NCBI GenBank assembly: GCA_027623555.1
Contig: JAQBSZ010000023.1
Location: forward strand, 1-64,000
Direction: 5' to 3'
DNA from: Pseudomonadota bacterium
GTDB lineage: Bacteria; Pseudomonadota; Gammaproteobacteria; Pseudomonadales; Pseudohongiellaceae
DNA length: 64,000 nucleotides
A program made the translations under genes and the position numbers. Below are positions 1 through 7,813 of this stretch, piece after piece (within the stretch, counting starts at the first letter, position 1; every line of letters begins with the position of its first letter). The notes below the pieces were generated by a model. The model was not told where the DNA came from. It saw only the letters and a program-made list of their open reading frames with translations, and did no database searches.

Positions 1-173
1 GAGAGCGGGGTATGCGAAAGTTCAAATCCATGGATCAGGCACAGAGATTCCTGGACGTGCATGCCGCGGTATACAACTTATTCAACCTTGGTCGTCATTT
101 GGTATCGGCAAAAACTTACAAATTATTTCGTCTACGTGCCTTTGCGTCTTGGGAAAAGGCAGCGGCAATATAG
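1..173 (+). mobile_element. C-terminal end of an IS6-like DDE transposase (5' end outside window)
   Basis: An open frame runs from base 3 to a TAG at 171-173, about 56 codons. It encodes a basic C-terminus with the motifs RGMRKFKS, YNLFNLGRHL and FRLRAFASWEKA. These resemble the tail of IS6-family-type DDE transposases, although I recognised this by eye and ran no search. The upstream catalytic part lies outside the window. The stop codon sits only about 35 bp from the truncated end of the neighbouring minus-strand gene, so the insertion sequence probably ends between 174 and 207. I could not identify its terminal inverted repeat with certainty. A decayed second copy of the same tail lies at 3426-3506. 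Confidence 0.6.
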
Positions 174-207
174 AACGCCAATTCCCAGGTTTTTTCAACT
201 TGGTTAG

Positions 208-1329
208 TTAATTTGACAATACCCGCTCCGGGCCTGTGGTCTGTAGACGCTCCGCGTCGAATGGAACCGCCCACAATGCGGCGGCGCGGACAAATACAAT
301 ATGGCCCGTTGGTACATAACGTGCGTTGTAGCCGTTCTGAATAATCGTTCTCACGTCGCCGGTTGATTGCACCCATAGATCAATGCGCCCGTTCTGCACA
401 CTGTTACCTGTAGCTACCGTATACAAAAGTGCATCGTCTCCCGGCAGTAAATGCGGCCATAATTGTGCGGAACCCGAATTTTCCTCATCAATGCCCAAGG
501 GCCTCGGTGCGCCACCATTTTCAGAAATTCGTCCAAGCCGGCCCAAGTTTGAGGTATGAAAAATAGTGCCGTCGACGCTCCAGAAGCCGCCGCCTGCCCG
601 GTTGTTTTCCGCGAGCAATTGGGGTGCCCCGCCGCTGATTGACACTTTGTGTAAGCTAGCTGCGCTTGGGCTACCTTGCGAAAATCCCACCCACTCACCA
701 TCAGGTGAGAAAAAAGGGCTGACGGCGCCGCCAGCAAACAGCTCCCGCTCCTGAAGTTGATCCAGATTTTTGAGATAAAGAGATCGTCTTCCAAGCTCTG
801 GCCTTAATACGCTATAGACCAGCTTGCTGCCGTCCGCTGAGAGAGCAATATCCGCATTAGGTAAACCCGGGAAAAATGGTATGGTATTGCCAATATTGAT
901 TGAGAATCGACGGGGCAGAGTGGAGTCTGAGGCCTCGGTTATTACTTCATTGCTTGCCGAGGAGGGCACAGACTGATCGACGCCGAGGAACCTGTCCGAC
1001 AATTGAAATCCGGCGACCAGCAATACAATGCCAAGGATGATGTAGTTAATGGGCTGTACGGCGGCGCTTTGGTTAGTCAGCAGTTGGGTCTGGACTCCCG
1101 AATCGGAGCGTATGCCATCAGGCGTGACTTCGTAGGCCCAGGCCATAATGATGGTGATGGGGAAGCCGATGAGCAACAGCAACACGATGAAGGAGTTAGT
1201 CCAGGCGGGTAACTGCAGGGCTGGCACCAAATTGTTTGCCACCTGAATAAGCACCCAGGCCACCACGGCATACACTCCGGCCACACGAAAGACCTTGCGG
1301 CGCTTCAATTCCTCGAACAGCTTGCCCAT
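208..1329 (-). CDS. Membrane-anchored PD40/TolB-like beta-propeller protein, probably truncated at its C-terminus
   Basis: The 373-residue protein begins with the sequence LKRRKVFRVAGVYAVVAWVL, which characterises a family with a short cytoplasmic tail and two N-terminal membrane segments (about residues 14-35 and 45-65). A third hydrophobic stretch lies at about 95-110. From about residue 145 it has repeats of the PD40/TolB beta-propeller type, for example LSADGSKLVYS and FSPDGEWVGFSQ. Relatives are usually much longer and continue with more propeller blades. This one stops abruptly after GPERVLSN, next to the end of an IS6-like element. I infer that the insertion removed the C-terminal half. 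The function of the family is unclear; a sensor or signalling role is possible. The remaining product may not be functional. Confidence 0.6.
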   Translation of the reverse strand: MGKLFEELKRRKVFRVAGVYAVVAWVLIQVANNLVPALQLPAWTNSFIVLLLLIGFPITIIMAWAYEVTPDGIRSDSGVQTQLLTNQSAAVQPINYIILGIVLLVAGFQLSDRFLGVDQSVPSSASNEVITEASDSTLPRRFSINIGNTIPFFPGLPNADIALSADGSKLVYSVLRPELGRRSLYLKNLDQLQERELFAGGAVSPFFSPDGEWVGFSQGSPSAASLHKVSISGGAPQLLAENNRAGGGFWSVDGTIFHTSNLGRLGRISENGGAPRPLGIDEENSGSAQLWPHLLPGDDALLYTVATGNSVQNGRIDLWVQSTGDVRTIIQNGYNARYVPTGHIVFVRAAALWAVPFDAERLQTTGPERVLSN

Positions 1330-1496
1330 GAAGGCTTCCTGCTTATTGTTGTTTATTGGCTGGGGAGTCTAGCACACATGAAATATCGGCCTAAACGGCT
1401 GCTTTAGGGAGTTGAAATTGAGAGGTTGCAAAGAAATCACTAACGGCAGCTTTGGGTCGGAAGCTGTCCTTGGTTGGAACTAAAAACTCGCTCTTG

Positions 1497-1553
1497 CAAC
1501 TGTCTGCTTTCGGCCAGAAAGCAGATAGTTGGCAACCTCAATTCGAGGTTGCC
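1497..1553. terminator. Tandem inverted repeats downstream of the recombinase gene
   Basis: Two adjacent hairpins fill the space beyond the recombinase stop codon. The first has arms 1497-1510 and 1518-1531 (14 positions with one mismatch, loop CGGCCAG). The second has perfect 9-bp arms at 1531-1539 and 1545-1553. Neither is followed by a clear T-run on either strand. They may act as a transcription terminator or as recombination-related secondary structure next to the integrase; both roles are inference. Confidence 0.4.
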
Positions 1554-1566
1554 AAAGTCCTAATCT

Positions 1567-2193
1567 TTATGACTCCGTTGCCTCAGCAATCTCTAAAGCG
1601 TCATCCACCTCAATCCCCAAATACCTCACCGTGCTTTCCAGCTTAGTGTGACCCAGCAGTAGCTGCACAGCTCGCAAATTCTTGGTTCTCCGATATATAA
1701 GCGACGCTTTCGTTCTGCGCATCGTATGCGTGCCATAGGCGGTTTGATCCAATCCCACGCTAGTTACCCAAGAGTTCACGATTCGGGCGTATTGCCTTGT
1801 GGAGAGGTGAGGGGATGATCGGATCCTACTGGGGAATAGGAAGTCAGAGTGTTTTAGACGTTCTCTAGTTATCCAATCCAGGAGGGTGTCTCTGGTCTGA
1901 CCCGTGATTTCAAATTGAACTGGTTGATTAGTCTTCTTCTGAGTGATCGTGGCTCTATGTGAAATGGCGCTGCCTTGCATTACGTTGGATACCTTCAGTT
2001 TGACCAGATCACATCCTCTTAACTTGCTGTCGATGGCCAGATTGAAGAGTGCGAGTTCTCGTACGTTTTGGCTCAGTTGGAGTCTGATTCTAATCGCCCA
2101 TATTTCTTTCAGTTTAAGAGGGGCTTTTTGTCCTACCAACTTACCTTTGTTCCAGGCGATTCTGGAACTGGCGAAATTGAAAAAAATATTCAT
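1567..2193 (-). CDS. Tyrosine-type site-specific recombinase (short integrase)
   Basis: This 208-residue protein contains the catalytic core of a tyrosine recombinase. The first Arg is R59 in SKLRGCD. The HxxR box is H156/R159 in THTMRR, the second His is H182 in LLGHTKLEST, and the nucleophile is Y191 in TVRYLGI. It lacks the usual N-terminal SAM-like DNA-arm domain of 300-400 residue phage integrases. Its size matches the compact solo integrases common in proteobacterial genomic islands and plasmids, so I do not read it as truncated. It could excise, integrate or invert an accessory segment. No matching partner site is evident, but strong inverted repeats lie directly downstream (1497-1553). 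It is the only integrase in the accessory zone ending at the tRNA scar at 12.1 kb. Confidence 0.85.
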   Translation of the reverse strand: MNIFFNFASSRIAWNKGKLVGQKAPLKLKEIWAIRIRLQLSQNVRELALFNLAIDSKLRGCDLVKLKVSNVMQGSAISHRATITQKKTNQPVQFEITGQTRDTLLDWITRERLKHSDFLFPSRIRSSPHLSTRQYARIVNSWVTSVGLDQTAYGTHTMRRTKASLIYRRTKNLRAVQLLLGHTKLESTVRYLGIEVDDALEIAEATES

Positions 2194-2394
2194 CTTTCAG
2201 ATCCTTGTCAAAAGTTGTGGAACTGAATCGTAAAACTGACGGAGCGTATAAATCGAATTTCTGACTTGGGGAGGTTGGAATGGCCGGGGTAGAAGTTGAA
2301 CCCGTGAGCTAAGTCATTCTTTTATCAAACTAAAGGCATAGCGGATAGAAAGAAATGTTACTCGCGGTGTTGCATAAATAGTGAGTCACACGCA

Positions 2395-2663
2395 TTACAT
2401 CTGTAACAGGGTGGTAGCTTGATCTGATGAGCCAAGATTCCTCTGGTTTCCAGAAGATAATTTTTTCAGTACCCTTTTCCAGGCAACCATCTCGCCGCTC
2501 CAGGAACCTCCACCGTCGTTGTCCGTCACCGCGATATAGATGGCTTTCTCGGCGTCCTGTCCGATTGAGTAACAGAGGGTGCTCTTCCCGATAGGTTCTT
2601 ACAGGTACCTTTTCTGATCACAGCAATTTTATCGGAGCGTGGCCCCGGTGCTTTCTTGGTCAT
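2395..2663 (-). pseudogene. Frameshifted small hypothetical gene
   Basis: An ATG at 2663, preceded by AAGGTCACC, opens a frame beginning MTKKAPGPRSDKIAVIRKG. About 23 codons later the protein-like sequence continues in another frame (IGKSTLCYSIGQDAEKAIY, then VTDNDGGGSW and VAWKRVLKKL) to a TAA at 2395-2397. Joined, the product would be close to 88 residues. The start and stop are out of register by 266 bases, which indicates a single-frame slip near 2590-2605. I do not recognise the family. It starts 9 bp after the stop of another small gene and appears to form a two-gene operon with it. It is either a pseudogene or a sequencing error. Confidence 0.5.
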
Positions 2664-2672
2664 GGTGACCTT

Positions 2673-2834
2673 TTACTTGGTTGTGTTGAGGGTGGATTTA
2701 GGGAAGTTCGATGAAAGTTCGTTCCAATCGCCGGAGCGAGTGAGTTTTTGGCCTGACGTCACGCACCATTCAATCGTGTTGGTTCTGAGGCAGAGCAGTG
2801 CCGTGATGCCCGACAGGGGTTTACGGTTATTCAT
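2673..2834 (-). CDS. Small hypothetical protein (53 aa)
   Basis: This short gene starts at an ATG (2832-2834) preceded by AAGGAACC at good ribosome-binding spacing and ends at TAA 2673-2675. The product starts MNNRKPLSGITALLCLRTN and contains the two Cys residues of LLCLR and EWCVTSG, followed by a hydrophilic, Ser/Thr-rich tail. I do not recognise it. The next reading frame (start 2663) follows after 9 bp and has its own AAGG-type site, so the two look like a co-translated pair of small accessory genes. Confidence 0.5.
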   Translation of the reverse strand: MNNRKPLSGITALLCLRTNTIEWCVTSGQKLTRSGDWNELSSNFPKSTLNTTK

Positions 2835-2927
2835 GGGGAAGGTTCCTTATAGAAGTTTGACTTCATATAAGATACGCGCTGAGCCTCGTTATGAATTTAG
2901 CGTGGGTTGTCTTAAAATGAATCCACT

Positions 2928-3377
2928 ATGGCCCTCAGCAAAGAATTGATAGCAAGACTGCGCAAAGACTTCTGCCTCGACTGGCACGGAGATCACGGTG
3001 CTTCCCATTGGGCTCGAGTGAAGCAAAATGGCCTGTTGCTGGCACAGGAAACCAACGCTGATTTTGAGGTGGTTGAGCTTTTTGCGTTTGTGCATGACTC
3101 TTGCCGGGTGAATGAATGGGAAGATCCCGATCATGGGCCCCGAGCGGCTGAGTATGTTGAGAGATTGCGATTCGAGAAGCTATTCACGCTGGGTGATGGT
3201 CAGTTTCGGCAACTGCAGAGAGCCTGTTCTGGACACACCCACGAAACTACCAATGCAGATATAACCATCGCCACCTGCTGGGACGCTGACAGGCTGGATC
3301 TGCCCAGGGTGGGCATTACCCCTGATCCACGTTATATGGCTACAGATGTCGGTGCGAAGATGGCTCGGGAGAAGTGA
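2928..3377 (+). CDS. HD-superfamily metal-dependent phosphohydrolase-like protein
   Basis: The 149-residue protein has a layout typical of small HD-domain hydrolases. A first His cluster lies at about residues 20-27 (WHGDHGASHWARV). The HD doublet is H56-D57 in AFVHDSCR, followed by DPDHGPRAA at about 67-75. A late pair occurs in GHTHETTNADI and CWDADRLDLPR, supplying the final metal-binding Asp. Such proteins hydrolyse phosphomonoesters or nucleotides in the cytoplasm; the substrate here is unknown. No strong ribosome-binding site precedes the ATG. It stands alone between the small-gene pair and an IS relic, so context gives no further clue. Confidence 0.7.
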   Translation: MALSKELIARLRKDFCLDWHGDHGASHWARVKQNGLLLAQETNADFEVVELFAFVHDSCRVNEWEDPDHGPRAAEYVERLRFEKLFTLGDGQFRQLQRACSGHTHETTNADITIATCWDADRLDLPRVGITPDPRYMATDVGAKMAREK

Positions 3378-3425
3378 GACCGGGAGGATGTGTGGGACGC
3401 CGGCGACTGGGGGCAAATACTGGGG

Positions 3426-3506
3426 CTGGATAGACATTAAATATCCGCAGAAAACCATCGGCATTTCCGTCTGCGTGCTTTTTCGACTTGGGAAAAGGCA
3501 TCAGCT
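3426..3506 (+). mobile_element. Degenerate relic of the IS6-like transposase C-terminus
   Basis: Translation in the frame of base 3426 gives LDRH, a stop codon (TAA 3438-3440), then ISAENHRHFRLRAFSTWEKA. This aligns with GRHLVSAKTYKLFRLRAFASWEKA of the element at 1-173, with the stop replacing a Leu codon. Upstream similarity ends abruptly at about 3426, and downstream the frame continues into unrelated sequence. It is therefore a dead fragment showing earlier insertion or recombination of the same IS family here. Confidence 0.65.
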
Positions 3507-3652
3507 TCCTTCAAAAAGCCTATAATCTGTTCTTATGAAATTCGTTTCTTCACGTCCAATCTCCTTTGCTAGGATACTGGACTCTAAATCGCAGTGCTAC
3601 TCAATCAGAGGGGCGTCGACAGGACACTTTTGGGTGAGTAAATTTTGTAATT

Positions 3653-4168
3653 TCACAAACTAGATATTTTAAGTTTCCACATCTGCTTCATTTCTTTTTT
3701 AAATCTGAAGTCAATATCCCAAATAATTACACGAATTGAAGATTGTAATTTTTCATCAAGTAAAACATCTAAAATTGACTGAATCTCAGTATTTTGTAGT
3801 CTGTTTTGGATGAATCCAAAATGGGTAAAGTTCAAGACATCAGCTGTAACAGCATTTGCAGCTTTTATAAGATCTTTGATGAGAAAATCTGTGTTGCCTC
3901 TACCTTTAGTAGAGGGCACAAGGAGAAGTGTAGGACTGAGCTCTTTGATAACAGCAATTTCATTGCGACTGTTGCACTGAGCTGATGCTGAAGTTAGCAG
4001 GTCGTTACTCCATCCATATCTTCTTGAAATTGCAGTCAGTGGTGTAAACCCATCAATATTTGCGGTTGCTGAGATCACATCGGATTCAATTGAATCAGGA
4101 AACCATAGCTTATGCCCCATTACAACTTCGTCGTATGTATGCGGCATTTCTCGAAAAATGATTTCCAT
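3653..4168 (-). CDS. Hypothetical protein, low GC
   Basis: I do not recognise this protein of about 171 residues. The ATG at 4168 follows AAGGAAC and is preferred over the TTG one codon upstream. Visible features are a central segment LLLVPSTKGRGNTDFLIKD followed by VLNFTHFGFIQNRL, an alternating beta/helix pattern, and a basic C-terminus (RFKKEMKQMWKLK). It has no signal peptide or membrane segment, so it is probably cytoplasmic. Base composition is clearly more AT-rich than the metabolic genes beyond 14 kb, consistent with recent acquisition. Confidence 0.55.
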   Translation of the reverse strand: MEIIFREMPHTYDEVVMGHKLWFPDSIESDVISATANIDGFTPLTAISRRYGWSNDLLTSASAQCNSRNEIAVIKELSPTLLLVPSTKGRGNTDFLIKDLIKAANAVTADVLNFTHFGFIQNRLQNTEIQSILDVLLDEKLQSSIRVIIWDIDFRFKKEMKQMWKLKISSL

Positions 4169-4351
4169 CAAAGTTCCTTAATATTCTGACGTGGTGTTGA
4201 AAAATGCCTAACAAACGGTACTAATGTTATGAACCATCCCCACCCCTGCTTGGCAGTTGCATTTTTGCTGCCAGCGTTAGAAGTATTATTGTTTCCCATA
4301 GAATAGAACCAGAAAATATTATTTTTATACACCGCCTTCATTTCTTAGGAC

Positions 4352-4792
4352 TCAATACAGATCCAATGCTCCTAGAAATATAACGCGAATAGGCGATTGC
4401 AATGTAAAAATTCCTATGCCTCCAGACTGTGCGAAACCTCCGCCGCTTGCGAACAATACCCAACGTATTTTGATCTCAGCACCATCTATTTCAATGAGCT
4501 CTATGGACAGTTCCTTAGAGGCAGTCTCTTGAATATCGTCTATCGTTTCAAAGATCTCTATTTCAAGCTCTTCCCAAACAATGTTAGCCTCTTCCACGCC
4601 GTAAGTAGTTGCGATTATGCACGCCGCTATTTCCTGAGGCAGCCCTGGCTTGGCGTTACATATAGACTCGGCTTCTGCGTTCGTAGGTTCCTTTGGGTAG
4701 AGTAAAAAAGGATCTTTATTCCGCTGCGTATAAAAAATCGAAAGTGCCGATAATACAGCAAGTAGTGGAATGGCTGTTTTATAAATCTGCAT
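4352..4792 (-). CDS. Hypothetical protein with N-terminal membrane anchor
   Basis: The 146-residue product begins with a basic-hydrophobic segment (MQIYKTAIPLLAVLSALSIF), likely a signal anchor or uncleaved signal peptide. A very acidic middle part follows (VEEANIVWEELEIEIFETID), and then a Gly-rich C-terminal stretch (FASGGGFAQSGGIGI). Two Cys residues at about 45 and 58 could pair in the periplasm. I do not recognise a family. GGTGA lies 6 bp before the ATG. It is isolated among low-GC orphan genes. Confidence 0.5.
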   Translation of the reverse strand: MQIYKTAIPLLAVLSALSIFYTQRNKDPFLLYPKEPTNAEAESICNAKPGLPQEIAACIIATTYGVEEANIVWEELEIEIFETIDDIQETASKELSIELIEIDGAEIKIRWVLFASGGGFAQSGGIGIFTLQSPIRVIFLGALDLY

Positions 4793-5071
4793 ATATTCAC
4801 CGCCGGTTGACTGAGGCCCAAATGAAAGGGGATAAAGTAGGTATTGAAAATATCTTCACCAGCTTAAGTACAGTAGTAATCGCAGTCATCTGTGTTCACC
4901 AATGAATCATCAGTAAAGTTATTACTTATTTGGTAATTCAACGCTAATTTCTTCGATTCTGACACTTTTCGTCGATTCTGAGTGACAGTAATCATCTTTT
5001 CCCTGTGAAACTCTGCTCCATACGCTCCTTCGACGCTGTTTCTCAGCGTACCTCCCGAAAATCTATTGATG

Positions 5072-5180
5072 TGTTGAATTGCGCCGAAACTTGATCCAGA
5101 AACCTCACATTTTTGTATGGAATATTGACTCATGCATGATGGCGTAAATCCCCGCATTGACTCATTCTAACTCGGTCGGG
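5072..5180 (+). repeat. IS21-like terminal repeat, copy A
   Basis: This stretch starts TGTTGAATTGCGCCG and shares most of its 109 bp with the left part of the MITE at 7814-7965, including TTGATCCA, ATATTGACTCATGCATG and the CCCCGCATTGACTC block. The right end of the element is missing, so it is a solo left end. Repeated TTGAYCC words inside the end suggest derivation from an IS21-family element, which is inference. It lies in direct orientation with copy B (5579), with the Sel1 gene between them. Confidence 0.6.
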
Positions 5181-5212
5181 CATTATCCTGTAGTGACTGA
5201 AAGAGGCTCCAA

Positions 5213-5542
5213 ATGAATAAACTCCTAACCCCTACAGCCTTCTTGTTAATGGTACTAGCCAGTGTTTCCTATGCGCAGTCATTTGAAGAAACTAAGGAAC
5301 GTGCAGAACAAGGAAACGCACGTGCCCAGTACAATCTGGCGCTTATGTATGTCGGCGGCAGAGGTGTGCCGCAAAATAATGCCAGAGCGTATGTTTGGTG
5401 GTCAGTGGCTGCTGCACAAGGAGACAATGACGCAAGAGGCAATAGAGACATTGTTTCCGCAACTCTAACCCCCGAACAACTCGCCAGAGGACAAGAATTG
5501 GCTACAAGATGCCTTGAGTCTGACTATCAAGATTGTGAATGA
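5213..5542 (+). CDS. Secreted Sel1-repeat protein
   Basis: This 109-residue protein has a signal peptide (cleavage probably after SVSYAQ, about residue 22). At about residues 30-75 it carries one or two Sel1-like repeats, with the signatures AEQGNARAQYNLALMY, GRGVPQNNARAYVWW and AAAQGDNDARG. Sel1 repeats form helical solenoids used for protein-protein contacts, often in the periplasm. The C-terminus holds the pair C102 and C108. Copies A and B of the IS21-like repeat bracket the gene, so it may have moved as a unit; that is inference. AGAGGC precedes the ATG. Confidence 0.85.
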   Translation: MNKLLTPTAFLLMVLASVSYAQSFEETKERAEQGNARAQYNLALMYVGGRGVPQNNARAYVWWSVAAAQGDNDARGNRDIVSATLTPEQLARGQELATRCLESDYQDCE

Positions 5543-5578
5543 AAAAACTACTAGCGCGTTAGAGCCAAAAACATGAGC

Positions 5579-5646
5579 TGTTGAATTGCACCGAAATTGA
5601 TCCAATAACCGCACATTTTTGTACTGAATATTGACCCATGCTTCCA
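5579..5646 (+). repeat. IS21-like terminal repeat, copy B
   Basis: Starting TGTTGAATTGCACCG, this copy follows the MITE consensus through TTGATCCA, ACATTTTTGTA and ATATTGACCCATGC, then loses similarity near 5646. It is in the same orientation as copies A (5072) and C (7814) and represents a solo or truncated left end. Confidence 0.6.
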
Positions 5647-5701
5647 AGCGTAAACTACCCACCTGAAACGGTGAAGCCCCAAAATATTAAAGGTTTTTTA
5701 T

Positions 5702-6157
5702 ATGAAAATTGAACATATATCAGCAAATTTAAAAGAAAATTTGCAAACATTTAGTCGTGACACAGTATCGATGTGTCCTAACCAGACTGCAAATTTCTTA
5801 TTGCTGTGCGGAGAGATACTTTTAAAATATGTAGAGTATTCAAACAGACAACTTGAGCCAGATTCAGAAGCATTATTAAGCGGGAGTGACGTAGAAAAAA
5901 TTCGTATTTTATTTTCAACGTTAGGTACCAGTTTTTTTCCTATGGCACACACAGCAGCGCCATTAAGGGATCTTAAAATTGTGAACGCGTTGCAGTATGA
6001 AGATCTAAACAACCGAGTAGAAAATTTATTAACACGTTTTGTGCATAATTACGAAACTAGCATTGAGACAAATTTCCATAATATGAAATTGCTCCATGAA
6101 CGTATCGGCGAACTACAAGACTTAAGAAGAGAAATTAGAACTGTATTAAATCCATAA
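5702..6157 (+). CDS. Hypothetical protein, mostly helical
   Basis: I do not recognise this 151-residue protein. It has no signal peptide, is rich in Leu, Glu and Asn, and its last third (about residues 100-148, with LLTRFVHNYETSIETN and LHERIGELQDLRREI) looks like a long amphipathic helix or coiled coil. Base composition is strongly AT-rich. It is followed after about 65 bp by another low-GC gene on the same strand, possibly co-transcribed. No function can be proposed. Confidence 0.5.
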   Translation: MKIEHISANLKENLQTFSRDTVSMCPNQTANFLLLCGEILLKYVEYSNRQLEPDSEALLSGSDVEKIRILFSTLGTSFFPMAHTAAPLRDLKIVNALQYEDLNNRVENLLTRFVHNYETSIETNFHNMKLLHERIGELQDLRREIRTVLNP

Positions 6158-6221
6158 AGTAGTTTTAGTAAGTAATGTGTTAGCTGACTACATTCAAACT
6201 ACATTTCATTGGAGCAAAATA

Positions 6222-6902
6222 ATGTTAAAGAAACAGGTGGAGCCATTTCTAAAAATCGTATCGTCACCAGATAATCGGACCGAGATGGCTCTAAAAGAAG
6301 AAAGCGGCGAATGGGCCGCAAACTATTTCTATGCCCCCTGGTTTGATTCTTTGGTACGAGAGCCAGGAATGAAAAGGGTTTTACTGGGTTGCCCAAAATT
6401 TTCCGAAAAGTCGAACCCCCTTGTAAGTTGTTTAAAGCAAATTATAGAGGGCCAGAGTTTGCTGGATGATTTGACGGATGGCCCGCATAAAAACAGGTTA
6501 TCAAAATGGGAGGCCGACTTCCCGGCATCAATAGCTGCTGTATTTTCCGCAACTCTTTACAACAATTGCTATGTGTCCTTCGTAGCAGGATTTGGCGATG
6601 TAAGAAATATTCCCTTTGATGGTGCTAAGTTGACGGATGTCTATTGGGTTATAACAGGTAACAAGCTTTATTTCAAATGGCCTTGGCGAGAGTTAGGGTT
6701 GCTTAGTATTTTTGTATTACCGTTGGTATTCATTTGGAGGATTATTACGTGGGCTGTTTTTAGTGGCCTACCACTCGAGAAGAGAAGATATTTAATATTT
6801 CATAATGAAAAAGATTTTATAAAGTATCTAGGCTCAATTTATAGAAACCAAATAAGACAAAATCTTTCGCATTTTCATCCAGAATGGGAACCGACATCTT
6901 AG
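6222..6902 (+). CDS. Hypothetical protein with one membrane segment
   Basis: I prefer the ATG at 6222, giving 226 residues, because GGAG lies 7 bp upstream; a GTG frame opening at 6177 lacks such a site. The product has a soluble N-terminal region of about 155 residues, one strongly hydrophobic segment (LLSIFVLPLVFIWRIITWAV), and a basic C-terminal tail rich in Arg, Tyr and His. No known motif is visible. It may form an operon with the upstream helical protein. The stop codon coincides with a sharp change from AT-rich to GC-rich sequence at 6902, a likely insertion boundary. Confidence 0.5.
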   Translation: MLKKQVEPFLKIVSSPDNRTEMALKEESGEWAANYFYAPWFDSLVREPGMKRVLLGCPKFSEKSNPLVSCLKQIIEGQSLLDDLTDGPHKNRLSKWEADFPASIAAVFSATLYNNCYVSFVAGFGDVRNIPFDGAKLTDVYWVITGNKLYFKWPWRELGLLSIFVLPLVFIWRIITWAVFSGLPLEKRRYLIFHNEKDFIKYLGSIYRNQIRQNLSHFHPEWEPTS

Positions 6903-7002
6903 GCGCGGCTTTGTGACCGGCCACGATCTCCACGGCCAGTGTATCCACTTCGGGGTCTTCGCTGATGAGCTCAGCTTCCATCCCGCAGACTGGCAATGGC
7001 GG
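6903..7002 (-). pseudogene. Short GC-rich coding relic
   Basis: Read on the minus strand, this 100-bp patch gives a protein-like segment (PPLPVCGMEAELISEDPEVD, then TLAVEIVAGHKAAP) with neither start nor stop of its own. Its composition differs from the AT-rich gene that ends at 6902 and from the sequence beyond 7010. I read it as a fragment of an unidentified gene left by rearrangement. The remainder of the gap to 7204 shows nothing I can name. Confidence 0.3.
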
Positions 7003-7204
7003 CTTAGGAAGAGAATAAGAGATTAGAAGAATTGCTAATAGCCTGTATCGCTAGGTTGGTCTGAGTGGTTGAAATTGAGGATTTATCAAATTTGCAGAAC
7101 ATTCCTGTCAACCACTTGTAAACTTGCCGCCCGCTCGTCAGCTAAAGGTCAATCATTTGTCACCTAGAAATTCCCAGGGAAGGTGCTAATTGGCCACTTG
7201 TTGG

Positions 7205-7765
7205 CTACTTTGAATTTTCCATATCAAGGCGCTTTTGATCATCCGGGTGTAGCTCTTTATGGATAATTATAGAGAAAGCTCCGCCCTCATCGGCCTTGCG
7301 AGCTATTACGTCACGCCAGATATTCTTTTGTCTGTTCTTCAGCCAGAATATGCATGCCTTCACATCGGGAGGTAGCTCTTCGTAGTGATCGACAGCAGTC
7401 ACTTCATTCAGGTAACTGCTGAAATGAGTCTTCTTGATGAACATCCCTACTGCTCTGTTATACAAGCTGGCAGCTACATTCATATCTGCTATCAGTTTTC
7501 CTTCCCTTATGGACTGACAAAACTCAGGGTGTGCCTTCTTCCATCGGTTAACAGTTCGCTCACTCACATCAAATATTACGGCCAAATGCTTGTCCTCTGC
7601 ACTCAGCAACAGACACAGTTTTCGAGCTTGGTCTGCGTACTCTTTTCTGTAACTACTAGGCCTGCCTCCAGAGCGGTTGTCATCACTCTTTATTGAAAGT
7701 TTACTGCCGGTCAAAAGCGAATGAGTTATGCCAGCCTTGGTTTGATTAATAGTGAATTTTGCCAT
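7205..7765 (-). CDS. Phage terminase small-subunit-like DNA-binding protein
   Basis: The 186-residue protein has a helix-turn-helix at about residues 50-82 (LLLSAEDKHLAVIFDVSERT, then VNRWKKAHPEF). This is the usual arrangement in small terminase subunits, which recognise packaging sites on phage DNA. A region with INRAVG-like spacing follows (SLYNRAVGMF), then a conserved-type AVDHYEELPPDVKACIFWLK and WLKNRQKNIWRD close to the C-terminus. The ATG is well served by GGGAAGAG. No large terminase subunit follows, so the gene belongs to a prophage remnant or a satellite that hijacks packaging. Strand and location match the replication genes at 8.7-11.3 kb. Confidence 0.7.
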   Translation of the reverse strand: MAKFTINQTKAGITHSLLTGSKLSIKSDDNRSGGRPSSYRKEYADQARKLCLLLSAEDKHLAVIFDVSERTVNRWKKAHPEFCQSIREGKLIADMNVAASLYNRAVGMFIKKTHFSSYLNEVTAVDHYEELPPDVKACIFWLKNRQKNIWRDVIARKADEGGAFSIIIHKELHPDDQKRLDMENSK

Positions 7766-7813
7766 ATGTCTCTTCCCCTAAAGGCTACATTCGAAATTCT
7801 TCGCTTCACGGTA

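Noticed and set aside
1497-1553. Possible integron attC site
   Set aside because: The flanking core sequences expected of attC (RYYYAAC and GTTRRRY in the right layout) are not convincingly present, and the recombinase lacks integron-integrase features.
2370-2392. IS-end-like phrase GTTGCATAAATAGTGAGTC
   Set aside because: It resembles terminal repeats of some insertion sequences, but no partner repeat or transposase frame lies nearby.
4864-5157. 97-codon minus-strand frame
   Set aside because: Its first third lies inside IS21-like repeat copy A, no ribosome site precedes it, and the composition is not protein-like.
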